From: Xestospongia bergquistia
Lineage: Eukaryota; Porifera; Demospongiae; Haplosclerida; Petrosiidae
Reading direction: 5' to 3'
Assembly (NCBI GenBank): GCA_963965975.1
Contig: OZ014419.1
Coordinates: 5,235,677 to 5,299,676 of the forward strand
DNA length: 64,000 nt
A program made the position numbers and the translations under genes. Under the pieces are notes generated by a model. It was given only the letters and a program-made list of their open reading frames with translations. It was not told the DNA's origin and made no database searches. Below are positions 60,801 to 64,000 of the stretch, piece after piece. Numbering within the stretch: the stretch's first letter is position 1; each line of letters opens with the position of its first letter.

Positions 60801-63745
60801 TTCTAAAAATAATTACATTAGGACACAGGAGACAGTACTGGGACAGTTATATTAGGACACAGTATATGGGACAGTTACATTAGAACACAGCAGATGGGAC
60901 AGTTATATTAGAATGCAATAAATTGGACAGTTACATTAGGTCACAGTAGATAGAACAGTTACAGAATAAATAAGAGTGCTACATTAGGACACAGTACATG
61001 TTAAGGTTACATTAGAACGTAATTGATAGGACAGTTATATTAGAACATATGAGATGGGACAATTACTTTAGAACACAGTAGACAGGAAAGTTACATTAGA
61101 ACACAGTAGATAGCACTGTTACATTAGGACACAGTAAACAGGATAGTTATATTAGAACACAGTAAATGGGACAGTTATATTAGAACATTGTAGATGGGAC
61201 AGTTACATTAGGACACAGTAGAAGGGACAGTTATATCAGAATATAGTCAACTGGACACAGTTATATTAGAACACAGTAGATAGCACTGTTACATTAGGAC
61301 ACAGTATACAGAACAGTTACAATTGCATACAGTAGACAGGAGAATTACATTAGAACACAGTAGATAGGACAGTTACATTAGGACACAGTAGACAGGACAG
61401 TAACTTTAGAACACATTGGATAGGACAGTTACATTAGAACACAGTAGAACGGACAATTACTTTAGGACACAAATCTTATAACACAGTAGATAGGACAGTT
61501 ACATTGGAAGACAGTAGATAGGAAAATTACTTTAGGACACATTAGATCAGGGAGTTAGATGAGGACACGGTAAATTGGACGGTTACATTAGAGCGTAGTA
61601 GATTGGATAATTACTTTAGAACACAGGAGATGGAAAGGTTAGCTTAGAACACAGTAGATGGGACGGTTATATTAGAACACAGTAGATGGGACAGTTATAT
61701 TAGGACACATTAGATGGGATAGTTACATTAGGACACAGTAGATGGGAAAGTTACTGTAGGACACAGTACTTGGGACAGTTACATTAGGACACAGTAGATT
61801 GGACAGTTATGTTAGAACATAGTAGATTAAACAATTACCTTAGGACACAGTAGATTGGAAAATTTACATTAGTTACTTTAGGACACAGTAGATGGGACAG
61901 TTACATTAAAACACAATAGACAGGAGAGTTACATTAGAACATAGCAGATGGGACAGTTACATTAGAACGCAGTAGATGGGACAGTTACAATAGAACACAG
62001 TAGATGGAACAATTACATTACAACACAGTAGACAGAACAGTTACATTAGAACACAGTAGATGGGACAGTTACATTAGAACACAGTAGATGGAACAGTTAA
62101 ATTAGGATACAGTAGATTGGGTGGTTACATTAGAACACAGTAGTTGGGACAGTTACATTGGGACACATTAGATTGGACAATTACTTTTGGACACATTAGA
62201 TCGGACAGTTAGATGAGGACACAATAAATCTGATGGTTACATTAAAACGTAGTAGGTCAGACAGTTACTTTAGAATACAGTAGATGGAACAGTTAGGTTA
62301 GAACACAGTAGATTGGACAGTTACATTAGAACTCAGTAGATGGAACAGTTACTTCAGGACACATTAGATGGGACAGTGACATTAGAACACAGTAGATGGG
62401 ACAGTTACTTTATGACAGAGTAGTTAAGACAGTCACATTAGGATACAGTAGATTGGACAGAACACAGTAGATGAAACTGTTATGTTAGAATACAGTAGAT
62501 GGGAAAATTACTTTAGGACACAGTAGATGGGACAGTTGCATTAGGACACAAAGACAGGAGAGTTATATTACAACATAGTAGATGGGGCAGTTACTTTAGA
62601 ACACAGTAGATGGCACCGTTACATTAGGACATAATAGACAGAACAGTTACATTAGGACATAGTATACGGGAATGTCACATTCGAACAAAGTAGATGGGAC
62701 AGTTGCATTAGAACACAGTAGATGGAACAGTTACATTAGAACACAGTAGCTGGGACATTTACCTTAGGTCAAAGTAGATTGGACAGTTACATTAGGACAC
62801 AGTAGATGGGACAGTCACTTTAAAATACAGTAGATGGACAGTTGCTTTAGAACACACTAGATGGGACAGTTACTTTAGAATACAGTAGATGGGACAATTA
62901 CTTTAGGACACAGTAGATGGACCGGTACATCAGGACACAATAGACAGGAGAGCTACATTATAACACAATAGACAGGAGAATTACATTAGAACACAGTAGA
63001 TGGGATAGTTACTATACAACAAAGTAGGTATGACAATTGCACAAAACAGTTCCATTAGGACACAGTAGAAACCACTACATTAGAATGCAGTAAATAGTTA
63101 CATTAGGACACAGCAGATGGGACAGTAACATTAGGACACAGTAGATGGGACAGCAAAGTTAGAACACAGTAGATGGGAAAATTACTTTAGGACACAACAG
63201 ATGGGACAGTTGTATTAGGACACAATACAGAGGAGAGGTACATTAGAACACAGTAGATGGGACTGTTACTATAGGACACATTAAACAGGACAGTTACATT
63301 AGAACACGGTAGATGGTACAGTTAGATTAGAAAAAAGTGGATGTGAGAGTCACAGTAGGACACAGTGGAGAGTAAAGTTACATTAGAACACTGTAGATGG
63401 GGACAATTACTTTAGGACAGAGTAGATAGGACAGTTATATTAGAACCCTATAGATGGAACTATTACATTAGAACACAGTAGATAGGACAGTTACAACAAA
63501 AAACAGTAGATGGGACAATTACATCAGGACACAATACATAGGACAGTTACAACAAAAAAAGGTAGATGGGACAATTACATCAGGACATAGTACATAAAAC
63601 AGTTACATTTGGACACCATAAATGAGACAGTCACATTAGAACACAGCAGATGAGACAGTTACGTTAGAACAAAGTAGATGGGACAGTCACATTAGAACAC
63701 AGTAGATGGGAGAGTTATATTAGGACACAGTAGAGAGGACTAATA
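60801..63745. repeat. 28-bp minisatellite, about 105 copies
   Basis: Consensus acagttacattagaacacag + tagatggg, with common alternatives ggac for gaac and tgga or tagg for tggg. Most monomers keep 28 bp, so frames rotate along the array and every frame meets stops. The array begins immediately after the 31-bp minisatellite. Confidence 0.95.
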
Positions 63746-64000
63746 ATGATTACAAGATGGAATGTACTGGTTACAAAAGTTAATGCTAAAAGTACTAGAG
63801 ATGGAAGATATTCTAGTACTGTAGACAGTTGACTGGCTCTACTGCAATAATTTAAAAGAAGATTTTGGTTAAATACTGTTATACATTTTATATAGAGGAT
63901 GCTATTAAGGTTATAGTGTAGGTTTTAACATTTAACCCTTGAGTGAGCTATAAAGGCAAGTTCTATACAGTACATGCACTAGACCTATACTCTATGCTAT
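63746..64000. other. No gene seen
   Basis: Unique sequence after the minisatellite, cut by the window edge. It contains an imperfect inverted repeat, agtactagagatgg with tattctagtact (about 63790-63820). Confidence 0.4.

Noticed and set aside
60520-63745. Regular 28-31 bp repeats suggesting a CRISPR array
   Set aside because: There are no unique spacers between repeats, the monomers are directly adjacent, and the setting is eukaryotic.
1-64000. tRNA, rRNA or other structured RNA genes
   Set aside because: Scanning by eye for tRNA B-box-like strings and GC-rich cloverleaf stretches found none worth calling; small RNAs could still be missed without a covariance search.

Overview
This is a eukaryotic window, AT-rich and mostly repeats, with split genes whose introns are short (tens to a few hundred bases) and bounded by GT/AG. 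A membrane-associated guanylate kinase (MAGUK) scaffold gene, a PHD-type zinc finger and remnants of hAT, Tc1/mariner-like and Ty3/gypsy elements point to an invertebrate animal. The compact gene structure would suit a sponge or similar early-branching animal, but that is inference. There are no bacterial-style operons, no CRISPR array, and no rRNA or tRNA gene that I could recognise.

Layout. 1-19920 is a tandem array with a unit of about 4.49 kb, itself built from subrepeats of about 0.7-1.1 kb and an inner motif of about 35 bp. One unit carries a 781-bp terminal-inverted-repeat transposon with a TA target duplication. 19921-22615 is a segment found again, nearly identical but shortened, at 35839-37544, next to a second partial copy of the array (32650-35612) and a complete 478-bp hAT-type element. 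22616-26600 is mixed sequence with G-rich dispersed repeats, a pair of p53-half-site-like palindromes, a degraded SWIM zinc-finger reading frame and a small three-exon PHD-type gene. 27212-30405 (minus strand) holds the 3' part of a MAGUK gene of the MPP/p55/PALS1 type: L27 end, PDZ, SH3 and guanylate-kinase domains. About 1.8 kb of CT-rich simple sequence lies just upstream of it.

37545-38012 is a Ty3/gypsy fossil that abuts a satellite of about 85 bp (38013-40700). The same satellite returns at 50119-57567. Between and beyond the two blocks lie three diverged copies of one gene-bearing segment (41.56-42.87, 47.68-49.30, 57.57-58.45 kb) and several minus-strand exon groups with matching splice phases whose products I do not recognise; one looks ankyrin-like. 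Exons of a probable coiled-coil protein lie at 58.48-58.81 kb. The right end is minisatellite: a 31-bp repeat (60.52-60.80 kb), then about 2.9 kb of a 28-bp repeat.

Reading the genes together. No pathway is encoded here; this is a repeat-rich chromosomal region with scattered genes and gene relics. Several host exons are plainly protein-coding by homology or splice phase, yet need a base added or removed, or contain a stop. Either many of them are pseudogenes or the assembly carries small indel errors. Two models, the PHD-type gene and the exon pair at 43264-43887, need no such correction.
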